This document shows, piece by piece, positions 16,771 through 24,935 of a stretch of 34,840 nt of DNA; positions within the stretch are counted from its first letter, which is position 1, and every line of letters begins with the position of its first letter. Source of the DNA: an uncultured Siphonobacter sp. (lineage in GTDB: Bacteria; Bacteroidota; Bacteroidia; Cytophagales; Spirosomataceae); NCBI GenBank assembly GCA_913774715.1, contig CAJYHS010000231.1, forward strand, positions 1-34,840. Direction: 5' to 3'. The position numbers were made by a program, and so were the translations under genes. The notes below the pieces were generated by a model that was not told the origin of the DNA, searched no databases, and saw only the letters and a program-made list of their open reading frames with translations.

Positions 16771-18981
16771 ATGCAAAACCGTTTATCCACCAGATGGATT
16801 CCCAGTTTTCTCGCTACTATCCTTACCACTTCCCTCGTATGTGCTCAGCAAACTGTCATTCCCATTGAAACGGAGCAGAATGCTCTGGTTTTGCAAACCG
16901 ATGGAAGTAAACGGCTGGGCATTAGTTATTTTGGAACGCGTCTTCAGCAAGCGGCGGAATACGCTCTGGTAACCAAAGAAAGCCGCCAGAATGACGAAAA
17001 TTCAGGCATTTCTAATTCAGCTTATACTCCCAGCGGAAGCTGGAATCTTTTTGAACCTGCTATCCGGGTTACGCACGCCGATGGAAATACCTCGCTGGAA
17101 CTCCAATACCAGAGCCATCAAACGCAGAAAATAGACGATAACGTCAGCTTGACGACGGTAGTGTTAAAGGACCCTGCCTATGCTGTAGAGGTAAGTTTGT
17201 ACTATAAAACGTATCGAAGAGAGAACGTAGTAGAGCAGTGGAGCACGATTCGAAACCAAGAAAAAGGTACGATTACCCTGAATAAATATGCGTCGGCGAA
17301 CTTATACTTTGCAGGCAAGTCCTTTCATCTGACGCATTATCACGGCGGCTGGGCTCATGAAATGAACCCCGAAACGACGGAATTGAAAGCTGGAATTCTA
17401 TCACTGGACTCTAAACTGGGCACGCGGGCGAATTTATTTCAGCCCCCTAGTTTTATGCTTTCATTTGATCAACAGGCTACCGAAGAAACGGGCAAAGTAT
17501 TACTGGGCACCTTGGGCTGGTCAGGGAACTTCAAGATTGATTTTGAAACCGATACGTACAATAATCTTCGCCTGATCGCAGGGATTAACCCGCATGCTTC
17601 GGAGTATCCCTTAACGAGTGGGCAGGAATTCAAAACGCCTTCTTTTATCTACACCTTCTCCGACCATGGAAAAGGGGAGGCGAGTCGTAATCTGCACCGC
17701 TGGGCCCGTAAATACCGAATTCTGGATGGCGAAGGCTCGCGTCTGACGCTGCTGAATAACTGGGAAGCCACCTATTTCGATTTTGACGAGCAAAAATTAA
17801 CGGGTCTTTTTGCCGGTGGTAAGAAACTAGGCGTGGATTTATTCCTGCTGGATGACGGCTGGTTTGGTAATAAGTACCCTCGTAACGGCGATAATGCGGG
17901 TTTAGGTGACTGGAAGGAGAACGTGAAAAAGCTACCACATGGCATTGGTTACCTTGTGAAAGAAGCTCAAAAAGCGGGCGTGAAATTCGGAATCTGGATT
18001 GAACCAGAGATGGTGAATCCGAAGAGTGAGTTGTACGAGAAGCATCCCGATTGGGTCATCAAACAACCTGAGCGTCCCGAACATTACTTCCGTAATCAGT
18101 TAGTGCTGGATTTGTCAAACCCTAAAGTTCAGGATTTTGTATTCGGTGTACTGGATGATTTATTTACGAAAAATCCTGATCTGGCTTTTATCAAATGGGA
18201 TTGTAATGCTGTCATGTATAATGCTCATTCCGAGTATCTTAAAAACAGTAAGCAGGCTGATTCCAAACTGTATGTTGATTACGTAAATGGGTTATATAAG
18301 GTGCTGGAACGCGTGCGGGCGAAGTATCCTAAAGTACCCATGATGTTATGCTCGGGTGGTGGAGGCCGTGTGGATTATGAAGCTCTGAAATACTTTACGG
18401 AATTCTGGCCAAGTGATAATACCGACCCTCTGGAGCGAGTCTTTATGCAGTGGGAGTATTCTTACTTTTTCCCAACGATTGCTCATTGTGATCACGTGAC
18501 AGATTGGGGGAAACAACCCCTGAAATTCCGGACGGATGTAGCGATGATGGGTAAACTGGGTTATGATATTGTAGTAAGTAAGCTCGACGAAAAGGAGTTT
18601 GAGTTTAGTAAACAGTCCGTGGAAACGTATAAGAAAATCAGCGATCTGGTTTGGCATGGCGACTTATACCGTTTAGCTAACCCTCGCGAAAATGATTATG
18701 CGTCATTGCAATTCGTCAATGAAAATAAATCACGGTCGGTGTGGTTTACGTATATGGTGAGCAGCCGTTACGGTGCCGGATCAGGCCGGTCTATTGTTTT
18801 AAAAGGTCTAGACCCCAAGAAAAAATACGCATTGAAAGAAATCAATTTATACCCAGGTACCAAATCAAGCATTACCCCTGATGCCGTTTATACCGGGGAT
18901 TTTTTGATGCGTGCAGGATTTAACCCCGCTGCGAATCTGAAACGTACCAGTGTTATTATTGAACTTACGGAAGTAAACTAG
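16771..18981 (+). CDS. Secreted alpha-galactosidase, glycoside hydrolase family 36
   Basis: Retaining hydrolase of alpha-1,6-galactosides such as raffinose or galactomannan side chains. The start at 16771 gives a signal peptide (MQNRLSTRWIPS..., cleavage near VCAQ) and 736 residues; an ATG at 16714 lies within the preceding terminator. GH36 hallmarks (numbering from 16771): LLDDGWFGNKYPRNGD (359-374), GIWIEPEMVNP, the nucleophile Asp477 in FIKWDCN, and the acid/base Asp549 in WPSDNTDPLER. The SGGGGRVD motif is present. The N-terminal beta-supersandwich and C-terminal beta domain account for the length. It stands alone between two terminators; export suggests use of plant oligosaccharides in the periplasm. 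Confidence 0.94.
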   Translation: MQNRLSTRWIPSFLATILTTSLVCAQQTVIPIETEQNALVLQTDGSKRLGISYFGTRLQQAAEYALVTKESRQNDENSGISNSAYTPSGSWNLFEPAIRVTHADGNTSLELQYQSHQTQKIDDNVSLTTVVLKDPAYAVEVSLYYKTYRRENVVEQWSTIRNQEKGTITLNKYASANLYFAGKSFHLTHYHGGWAHEMNPETTELKAGILSLDSKLGTRANLFQPPSFMLSFDQQATEETGKVLLGTLGWSGNFKIDFETDTYNNLRLIAGINPHASEYPLTSGQEFKTPSFIYTFSDHGKGEASRNLHRWARKYRILDGEGSRLTLLNNWEATYFDFDEQKLTGLFAGGKKLGVDLFLLDDGWFGNKYPRNGDNAGLGDWKENVKKLPHGIGYLVKEAQKAGVKFGIWIEPEMVNPKSELYEKHPDWVIKQPERPEHYFRNQLVLDLSNPKVQDFVFGVLDDLFTKNPDLAFIKWDCNAVMYNAHSEYLKNSKQADSKLYVDYVNGLYKVLERVRAKYPKVPMMLCSGGGGRVDYEALKYFTEFWPSDNTDPLERVFMQWEYSYFFPTIAHCDHVTDWGKQPLKFRTDVAMMGKLGYDIVVSKLDEKEFEFSKQSVETYKKISDLVWHGDLYRLANPRENDYASLQFVNENKSRSVWFTYMVSSRYGAGSGRSIVLKGLDPKKKYALKEINLYPGTKSSITPDAVYTGDFLMRAGFNPAANLKRTSVIIELTEVN

Positions 18982-19002
18982 TAAGACCCCATAAAACTCT
19001 GT

Positions 19003-19040
19003 AAATAAGAAACTACTCGTCAAGTAGTTTCTTATTTTTT
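19003..19040 (+). terminator. Terminator of the GH36 gene
   Basis: AAATAAGAAACTACT (19003-19017), loop CGTCA, AGTAGTTTCTTATTT (19023-19037), then T3. Confidence 0.88.
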
Positions 19041-19195
19041 GGGGTTATTGATTATTAGATAGTTAAGAAAGTATTTGAAAATTATCATTAAAAAAGATTC
19101 ATACTCGTAAACTTATTTTCAAAAAATTGTATTTGTATTATATGTAACGACATTAAATGTGATAGTCACTATTTCCCTTCATAAAAAAAAATAAC

Positions 19196-19831
19196 ATGAG
19201 TCCTCTTATTGAAAACCTGGAATGGCGTTATGCTACGAAAAAAATGAATGGCGTAGCAGTTCCTCAGGAAAAAGTAGATATTATTCTGGAAGCGGCTCGT
19301 TTAGCTCCCACCTCGTCTGGTCTGCAACCTTTTGAAATTCTGGTAGTGACCAATCCTGAATTGAAACAACAGATTCGGGCTATTGCCAATGATCAGAGTC
19401 AGATTACAGATGCGTCACACGTACTGATTTTCGCAGCCTGGGATGATCTGGACGCGAAACGGATCAATGAAATGTTCCTCCATACCACCCGTGAACGTGG
19501 TTTACCCGATGACCGGATGGATTCCTATAAAAATTTCCTGTTATCGATTTATGGATCGAAAACAGCGGAAGAAAATTTCCAGGCTACGGCTCGGCAGGCG
19601 TATATCGGTTTCGGAATTGCCATTGCCGCTGCGGCTGAACAACGGGTAGATGCAACACCCATGGAAGGCTTTAATGCTACGGCTCTGGATGAATTATTAA
19701 ATCTGAAAGAAAAAGGCCTTCGCAGTGTAACGCTATTACCCCTGGGTTATCGCGATGAAGAAAACGACTGGCTGCACGGCATGAAGAAAGTTCGTAAATC
19801 GAAAGAACAGTTCATCACAGAATTAAACTAA
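19196..19831 (+). CDS. NAD(P)H-dependent oxidoreductase, nitroreductase family
   Basis: FMN flavoprotein of the NfsB/FRase-like nitroreductase group, acting on nitro or quinone substrates with NAD(P)H. Seen: the N-terminal RYATKKMNG motif and APTSSGLQPFEI, typical FMN phosphate-binding regions; ARQAYIGFGIAIAAAAEQ forming the dimer helix; and TPMEGF followed by LLPLGYRDEENDW near the C-terminus. The 211 residues match the family. It is cytoplasmic with no signal peptide. A near-consensus -7 box (TGTATTTG) occurs about 60 nt upstream. It is monocistronic, ending at a terminator with eight T. The physiological substrate cannot be inferred. Confidence 0.9.
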   Translation: MSPLIENLEWRYATKKMNGVAVPQEKVDIILEAARLAPTSSGLQPFEILVVTNPELKQQIRAIANDQSQITDASHVLIFAAWDDLDAKRINEMFLHTTRERGLPDDRMDSYKNFLLSIYGSKTAEENFQATARQAYIGFGIAIAAAAEQRVDATPMEGFNATALDELLNLKEKGLRSVTLLPLGYRDEENDWLHGMKKVRKSKEQFITELN

Positions 19832-19915
19832 TACGCTTCTTCCCATTTGAAGCCTTTCCCATAAATTATCCTTCGGGATTCGAGTAACACCATTTGAAAA
19901 GCCATGAATAACGAG

Positions 19916-19948
19916 GGCGATTCAGCTTTGCTGAGTTGCCTTTTTTTT
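19916..19948 (+). terminator. Terminator downstream of the nitroreductase gene
   Basis: GGCGATTCAGC (19916-19926), loop TTT, GCTGAGTTGCC (19930-19940) with two G-U pairs, then T8. It lies 85 nt past the stop codon. Confidence 0.85.
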
Positions 19949-20001
19949 GTAATCCATGATAGAAATAGCATTGTAGGTTTAACACTATGGAACTGCTTTA
20001 G

Positions 20002-20040
20002 AACACAGAAAGGCTGGCGGTAAGCCAACCTTTCTGTGTT
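20002..20040. terminator. Terminator of the grpE-dnaJ operon, probably bidirectional
   Basis: AACACAGAAAGGCTGGC (20002-20018) and GCCAACCTTTCTGTGTT (20024-20040), one mismatch. It lies 25 nt past the dnaJ stop. It forms a second hairpin after the nitroreductase terminator on the other strand. Confidence 0.8.
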
Positions 20041-20064
20041 TATTAATCTTCGAACCTGATCAAA

Positions 20065-21216
20065 CTAGTTAAAGAAATCCTTCATTTTTTCGAAGAAACT
20101 CTTGTCATTTTTAGTAGGACGGGGCTGGAAGTTAGGAGAGCTGCGAAGTCTTTCCAGAATGCCTCTTTCTTCGGATGAAAGCACACGAGGAGTCCAGACA
20201 TTCACGTAAATCAACTGATCACCTTTGCCGTAGCTGTTCAAGTGAGGAATACCTTTACCTTTCATGCGAAGGATCTTACCACTCTGCGTTCCAGCTTCCA
20301 AAGTAATCTTCGCCCGACCTTCAATAGTAGGAACTTCTACGGAGGTACCTAAAGCTGCGTCAACAAAGTTTACGTATAATTCGTGAACAACGTTATTGCC
20401 ATCGCGTTTCAGCTCTTCATTTTCTTCTTCTTCAACTACAATGAGCAAATCGCCAGCAACGCCACCACGAGGGGGAACGTTACCTTTACCGCTCATGGAA
20501 AGTTGCATTCCTTCGGCAACACCCGCAGGAATCTTAATCGAAATTACTTCTTCTGCTAACGTACGGCCTTCGCCTACGCAAACATCACATTTCGAATCTA
20601 TAATTTTACCTTCTCCATTACACGTAGGACAGGTGCTCGCTGTCACCATCTGACCCAGCATAGTTTGTTGCACACGGCGAACTTGTCCCTGACCGTTACA
20701 GGTACCGCAGGTTCGTAAGGAAGTTCCATTTTTAGAACCATTACCACCGCAGGCATTACAAGTAACGTGACGCTTAACCTTGATTTTCTTCTCAACGCCA
20801 TTCGCCACTTCCTGCAAATCAAGCTTCAGCTTAATGCGTAAGTCAGAACCTTTGCGAACGCGTTGACGCTGACCACCGCCACCGCCAAAACCGCCGCCAA
20901 AGAAACTGCCAAACGGACTACCCTCACCGAAAATATCGCCAAATTGAGAGAAAATATCTTCTGCATTTTGAGGGCCAGAATAACCGCCACCCATGCCCGC
21001 GTGACCATATTGATCATAACGAGCTTTTTTGTTAGGGTCCGAGAGAACTTCGTAAGCTTCGGCTGCCTCTTTAAATTTATCTTCTGCTTCGGGGTTATCA
21101 GGATTCTTATCCGGGTGGTATTTGATCGCCAGCTTCCGGTAAGCTTTCTTGATTTCATCTTCCGAGGAAGATTTAGTTACCCCTAAAATTTCGTAATAAT
21201 CACGCTTCTGTGCCAT
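20065..21216 (-). CDS. dnaJ: Chaperone DnaJ
   Basis: Hsp40 co-chaperone that stimulates the DnaK ATPase and delivers unfolded clients. Domains: J domain 1-72 with the HPD motif (34-36); Gly/Phe-rich linker about 73-118; zinc region with four CxxCxGxG repeats at 153-160 (CNACGGNG), 170-177 (CGTCNGQG), 196-203 (CPTCNGEG) and 210-217 (CDVCVGEG, with Val in place of the usual Gly-type residue); and a C-terminal substrate and dimerisation domain. The 383 residues are typical of full type I DnaJ. It is downstream of grpE by 65 nt on the same strand, so the two are co-transcribed; dnaK is not in the window. Confidence 0.97.
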   Translation of the reverse strand: MAQKRDYYEILGVTKSSSEDEIKKAYRKLAIKYHPDKNPDNPEAEDKFKEAAEAYEVLSDPNKKARYDQYGHAGMGGGYSGPQNAEDIFSQFGDIFGEGSPFGSFFGGGFGGGGGQRQRVRKGSDLRIKLKLDLQEVANGVEKKIKVKRHVTCNACGGNGSKNGTSLRTCGTCNGQGQVRRVQQTMLGQMVTASTCPTCNGEGKIIDSKCDVCVGEGRTLAEEVISIKIPAGVAEGMQLSMSGKGNVPPRGGVAGDLLIVVEEEENEELKRDGNNVVHELYVNFVDAALGTSVEVPTIEGRAKITLEAGTQSGKILRMKGKGIPHLNSYGKGDQLIYVNVWTPRVLSSEERGILERLRSSPNFQPRPTKNDKSFFEKMKDFFN

Positions 21217-21281
21217 CGTTTTCTAAAAATGAGGAGAGAAAGACCAATGAAGAGGTATGAACGTACCTCTCTGGATTTCAA

Positions 21282-21842
21282 TTACGCTCCAACCACAACT
21301 TTGGCAAAGCGGATTACTTTATCACCTAAGTAATAACCCTTTTCAACTTCTTCCACAACCTTACCTTTAAGATCTTCGGAAGGAGCGGGGAACTGAGTAA
21401 TACTTTCGTGTAAATCAGGATCAAAGGATTGACCTTTGGATTCCATAGGCTTCAGCCCTTTAGCAGCTACTGCTTTTACCAGTTTGTTGAAAATCAAGTC
21501 AATGCCTTCCGTTTCAACTTTGCCATCTGAACCATAATTTGCCTGAGCTCGTTCGATATCGTCGAGTACGGGCAAAATGGCTTTGATAACTCCTTCGGAA
21601 GCAGTTTTCACCAGCTCTTCCTTTTCGCGAATGGTGCGTTTACGGAAGTTATCAAATTCTGCGGCGAGGCGGATGTATTTATCTTTCAGGTCCGCAATTT
21701 CAGCCTGAGCTTTTTCCGCTTTATCGTCAGCAGGCTGTTCCGAAGTTTCAGCGGTAGGATTGCCTTCGGAGGTCTCAGTTACGGGTTCAGCCTGAGGAGC
21801 CTTTTCGTTTTCTTCGGGTTGCGTAAATTCCGGATTCGTCAT
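21282..21842 (-). CDS. grpE: Nucleotide exchange factor GrpE
   Basis: GrpE releases ADP from DnaK. The 186-residue product has an acidic, disordered N-terminus (about 1-45), a long helical dimerisation stalk including IADLKDKYIRLAAEFDNFRKR (the conserved AEFDNFRKR), and the C-terminal beta wing with FDPDLHESITQ and KGYYLGDKVIRFAKVVV. It is the first gene of the grpE-dnaJ operon and has a -7 box 35 nt upstream. No CIRCE element (HrcA site) was seen upstream. Confidence 0.96.
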   Translation of the reverse strand: MTNPEFTQPEENEKAPQAEPVTETSEGNPTAETSEQPADDKAEKAQAEIADLKDKYIRLAAEFDNFRKRTIREKEELVKTASEGVIKAILPVLDDIERAQANYGSDGKVETEGIDLIFNKLVKAVAAKGLKPMESKGQSFDPDLHESITQFPAPSEDLKGKVVEEVEKGYYLGDKVIRFAKVVVGA

Positions 21843-21876
21843 GTCTTTTCGTACCTTTTTACTGTTAGCGTACCTA

Positions 21877-21884
21877 CAAAATTA
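21877..21884 (-). promoter_or_regulatory. -7 promoter box for grpE-dnaJ
   Basis: The - strand reads TAATTTTG, an exact TAnnTTTG match. Initiation near 21870 would give a leader of about 28 nt. No clear -33 element and no recognised heat-shock operator. Confidence 0.5.
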
Positions 21885-22005
21885 CTTTGCCATTCGGCTT
21901 TTCGCTGACAGAATGACATTTTAAATAAAGTTTTTGCTGGAAATTACTAGCCAATCCGTCTTTAAAGTTATAGAAAACCACTAGCAATGCTGGGTAATTA
22001 TGAAG

Positions 22006-22013
22006 TAACTTTG
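22006..22013 (+). promoter_or_regulatory. -7 promoter box for queG
   Basis: TAACTTTG, an exact TAnnTTTG match, 54 nt before the queG ATG. No clear -33 TTG. Confidence 0.45.
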
Positions 22014-22067
22014 TTATAAAACGACGGCCAAAATTCAGGACGATATTTCGAGTAAGTTTCCGGTTAT

Positions 22068-23018
22068 ATGACAGTTTCAGAAATCATACAGCAACGTAAT
22101 GCTTTAAAAATCAAAGAAATTGCCCAGGAATTAGGGTTTGATTTCTGTGGCATTTCGCGGGCTGATTTTCTGGAAGAAGAAGCTCCTAGGCTGGAGAAGT
22201 GGCTTCAGCTCGGTAAGCATGGGAAAATGCAGTATATGGAGAACCATTTTGATAAGCGTCTTGATCCGCGATTACTGGTGGAAGGAGCAAAATCAGTGGT
22301 TTCCTTACTGTATAATTATTACCCTTCAGAAACGTTGCCCGCCGAGAAATCGGACCTCAAGCTTTCTAAATATGCTTATGGCGTGGATTATCACTTCGTG
22401 GTAAAAGATCGGTTGAAGGACTTTCTCCAACGCATTCAGGACGAAATTGGCCAGGTGGATGGACGTTGTTTTGTGGACTCAGCTCCGGTCATGGAGAAAG
22501 CCTGGGCAAAACAATCGGGGACGGGATGGGTTGGAAAAAACAGCAATCTCATTACCCGCAAAAGCGGTAGTTTTTTCTTTATTGCTGAGTTAATCATTGA
22601 TCTGGAGCTTCAGCCCGATGGCCCGATGGCCGATTATTGCGGCACCTGTACCCGTTGCATTGATGCCTGTCCGACCGATGCTATTTCTGAGCCTTACTCC
22701 GTGGATGGCAGCCGTTGCATCAGTTACCTGACCATTGAATTGAAAGATGCCATTCCGAATGAATTTCGGGGAAAAATGGAAAACTGGTTCTTTGGTTGTG
22801 ACATCTGTCAGGACGTTTGCCCCTGGAATCGTTTTTCCCAACCGCACCGTGAATCAGCTTTTAATCTTCCCGAAGAACTGAAATCATGGCAAAGCCGTGA
22901 TTGGCAGGAACTTACCGAAGAAACCTTCAAAAAAGTCTTCAGAAAATCGCCTCTCAAGCGAGCAAAATATGAAGGTCTTCAACGAAATGTACTATTTGTG
23001 AATTCTGAAGAAAAATAA
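22068..23018 (+). CDS. queG: Epoxyqueuosine reductase QueG
   Basis: Cobalamin-dependent iron-sulfur enzyme that performs the last step of queuosine synthesis in tRNA (epoxyqueuosine to queuosine). Seen: the catalytic Asp candidate D137 in [22 protein letters not shown], and two [4Fe-4S] motifs: C191/C194/C197/C201 ([12 protein letters not shown]) and C244/C247/C251 ([10 protein letters not shown]) with C217 (RCISYLTIE). The 316 residues fit the short QueG form without the HEAT-repeat extension seen in longer homologues. It is cytoplasmic, likely monocistronic, and divergent from grpE with its own -7 box. Activity would require cobalamin, either salvaged or made by the host. Confidence 0.96.
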   Translation: MTVSEIIQQRNALKIKEIAQELGFDFCGISRADFLEEEAPRLEKWLQLGKHGKMQYMENHFDKRLDPRLLVEGAKSVVSLLYNYYPSETLPAEKSDLKLSKYAYGVDYHFVVKDRLKDFLQRIQDEIGQVDGRCFVDSAPVMEKAWAKQSGTGWVGKNSNLITRKSGSFFFIAELIIDLELQPDGPMADYCGTCTRCIDACPTDAISEPYSVDGSRCISYLTIELKDAIPNEFRGKMENWFFGCDICQDVCPWNRFSQPHRESAFNLPEELKSWQSRDWQELTEETFKKVFRKSPLKRAKYEGLQRNVLFVNSEEK

Positions 23019-23096
23019 GTTTGGGGAAATCCTTCACCAACTTATGAGCGTACATATGGTGGAATGTAGTTTTTTAAGCCACAGTGTACAATTATT

Positions 23097-23104
23097 TATA
23101 TTTG
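23097..23104 (+). promoter_or_regulatory. -7 promoter box almost touching the beta-barrel gene
   Basis: TATATTTG, an exact TAnnTTTG match, ends 8 nt before the ATG at 23113. If used, the mRNA leader would be only a few nucleotides or absent. This also argues against the upstream in-frame ATG at 23044. Confidence 0.5.
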
Positions 23105-23112
23105 CTTCAATC

Positions 23113-23754
23113 ATGAAAAAGTACAGTTTATTATTCCTCCTTTTTGCAAGCATTATTGGATCGAACGCACAAGCTCAGGATAACCTTTCCTGGGGACCTA
23201 TGGGTGGTTTATCCGTCGCCAACTTCCGCGGTGGTGGAGCTGGTAACCGAACCTGGAAAACAGGTGGTACCGCTGGCTTATTCATCAACTATAGTGTGAA
23301 CGAACACTTTGGCGTAGGTGGTCAACTGTTATACACCCAACTCGGAGCTAAAGACCGCTTTAATGACAACCAAATCAGATTAAACTATTTGCAGATTCCT
23401 CTGCTGGCTACGTTTTACCTGAATGATCGGGGACACGCTTTTCGTCCAAAATTATTTGCTGGACCTTACGTCGGTTTTCTCTTGGCAGCTCGCAATCAAA
23501 ACGGAGATAATATCAACGTGAATCGCGAGAACTGGACGGCCGCTGATGCAGGACTTCACTTGGGTGGTGGATTTAACTATCGCATTCAAAACAAAGTCTG
23601 GCTTAATTTCGACGTTCGTTATGGGTTAGGCCTGGTTGACGTAGCTAAGCCAATTCAGGGAAGCGGTGATGTGTATCATAGCAACTGGGGCGTTAACCTT
23701 GGTTTAAGTTTCCCCCTCGGTAATTACAATTCCCGCACGGGAAGAATCCGGTAA
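23113..23754 (+). CDS. Outer-membrane beta-barrel protein (PorT/OmpA-like barrel family)
   Basis: A small outer-membrane barrel of unknown role. The start at 23113 gives the signal peptide MKKYSLLFLLFASIIGSNAQAQ, cleaved near AQA; an ATG at 23044 would add 23 implausible residues and lies before the promoter box. The mature 190 residues alternate Gly/aromatic strands such as WGPMGGLSVANFRGGG, FGVGGQLLYTQLG, LNYLQIPLLATFYL, LHLGGGFNYRI and VWLNFDVRYGLGLVDVA. The LNYLQIPLL stretch is typical of Bacteroidota 'outer membrane beta-barrel' domain proteins (PF13568-like). It is monocistronic and ends at a strong terminator. Confidence 0.85.
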   Translation: MKKYSLLFLLFASIIGSNAQAQDNLSWGPMGGLSVANFRGGGAGNRTWKTGGTAGLFINYSVNEHFGVGGQLLYTQLGAKDRFNDNQIRLNYLQIPLLATFYLNDRGHAFRPKLFAGPYVGFLLAARNQNGDNINVNRENWTAADAGLHLGGGFNYRIQNKVWLNFDVRYGLGLVDVAKPIQGSGDVYHSNWGVNLGLSFPLGNYNSRTGRIR

Positions 23755-23803
23755 TTCACAGAATTAAAGAGTTTTCAACTTACCTTCAAACTAATGATTT
23801 ATG

Positions 23804-23832
23804 CCGTTGGCCTTATGGCCAGCGGTTTTTTT
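23804..23832 (+). terminator. Terminator of the beta-barrel gene
   Basis: CCGTTGGCC, loop TTAT, GGCCAGCGG (one mismatch), then T7. Confidence 0.9.
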
Positions 23833-23894
23833 ATGTTGGTCGTGGCCGGGTTTTATTAAGGTATAAGACTCCACTATAACGACTTCTGAAACCC

Positions 23895-24902
23895 ATGGTT
23901 ATTATTGAAAATTCTACCCTTGCTATTATCTTTTGCTTCATTACCATGCTTTGCTGGGGATCCTGGACGAGTGGACAGAAATTAGTAACCCAGTCGGCTC
24001 CGTTATCCATTTTTTATCGTGATTATGTATACGGTATTGTACTAACTGCTCTCTTGCTGGCTTTCACACTGGGTAGTCTGGGCTCGAACGAACGTCCCTT
24101 TTTGGAAGATATTCAACAGGCTGCTTTGCGGAATATTGCTCTGGCAGTAGCAGGAGGGATGATTTTCAACATTGGTAACACGTTACTTACCGTAGGTATC
24201 AATATTTCAGGTATTGCCGTGGCTATGCCCGTCGGTACGGGTTTATCATTAGCCCTGGGCCTGATTGTCAATTACATCGCTAAGCCTGAGGGAAATGTAG
24301 CTTTGCTTGCTTTGGGAGGTGTGTTAGTTCTGGCTTCCATTGCAGCCTGTGCTTTCGCTTATAAGGCCAAAAATGACGACGATAGTGACGATTCCAGCAC
24401 GAAGGGAATATGGGTAGCTCTGACGGGTGGATTTTTTTCTGGCTTCTTTTTTCTACTGGTTACTCAATCTATAGTGGAAGACATTGCTTTACCCGAAGCC
24501 GAAAGGCTTACTCCTTACACAGGCTTTGTGCTGTTTGCTTTAGGAATTCTGATTAGTAATCCGTTGATAGAATGGACCGTAAAACGGCTGAAGTTACTGG
24601 TAGGAGAGGACCAGGTTCGTTACGGAGAGGTCTCTGCTAAAGAGCATGGGCTAAGTCTGGGAAGCGGCTTCGTTTGGGGCATTGGAATGATAGCCTTATT
24701 GCTGGGTTCACAGGATGCAGGTGGAGCCGTTTCCTATGGGTTAAGTCAGGGAGCAACAATTGTATCCGTACTCTGGGGTCTTTTTGTCTGGAAAGAATTT
24801 GAAGGAGCTCCTGCTAAAGCCAATCGCTACTTATGGATCATGGGCGGAACTTACGTCGTTGGGTTAATACTTATTGTCATGGCTCGGGCCAGTGCTGGAT
24901 AA
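23895..24902 (+). CDS. DMT-superfamily permease (sugar/ureide transporter-like), 10 TM
   Basis: An inner-membrane transporter of the GRP/ureide-permease-like branch of the drug/metabolite transporter superfamily; substrate unknown. The 335 residues show about ten hydrophobic helices in two halves joined by a charged loop near 155-168 (KAKNDDDSDDSSTKG). The first helix contains MLCWGSWTSGQKL, close to the CWGSW pattern recalled for these permeases. VAMPVGTGLSLALGLIVNYIA is typical of the fourth to fifth helices. It has no cleavable signal. It is a single gene; its stop codon lies in the A tract of a palindromic terminator shared with the convergent dehydrogenase gene. Substrate could be a sugar, nucleobase-like compound or ureide; context does not decide. 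Confidence 0.78.
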   Translation: MVIIENSTLAIIFCFITMLCWGSWTSGQKLVTQSAPLSIFYRDYVYGIVLTALLLAFTLGSLGSNERPFLEDIQQAALRNIALAVAGGMIFNIGNTLLTVGINISGIAVAMPVGTGLSLALGLIVNYIAKPEGNVALLALGGVLVLASIAACAFAYKAKNDDDSDDSSTKGIWVALTGGFFSGFFFLLVTQSIVEDIALPEAERLTPYTGFVLFALGILISNPLIEWTVKRLKLLVGEDQVRYGEVSAKEHGLSLGSGFVWGIGMIALLLGSQDAGGAVSYGLSQGATIVSVLWGLFVWKEFEGAPAKANRYLWIMGGTYVVGLILIVMARASAG

Positions 24903-24935
24903 AAAAAGAGCCGGATTAATCCGGCTCTTTTTTTT
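24901..24935. terminator. Bidirectional palindromic terminator overlapping gene ends
   Basis: The perfect 20-bp palindrome GAGCCGGATTAATCCGGCTC (24908-24927) is flanked by A7 and T8. The permease stop codon (24900-24902) sits within the left A tract, and the - strand dehydrogenase stop (24934-24936) abuts the right T tract, so one element serves both genes. Confidence 0.92.

Noticed and set aside
19828-20028. 66-codon - strand frame between nitroreductase and dnaJ
   Set aside because: It spans two terminator hairpins and overlaps the nitroreductase stop; no recognisable protein.
20826-21186. Frames overlapping dnaJ in other phases
   Set aside because: Low-complexity sequence produced by the Gly/Phe-rich region of DnaJ read out of frame.
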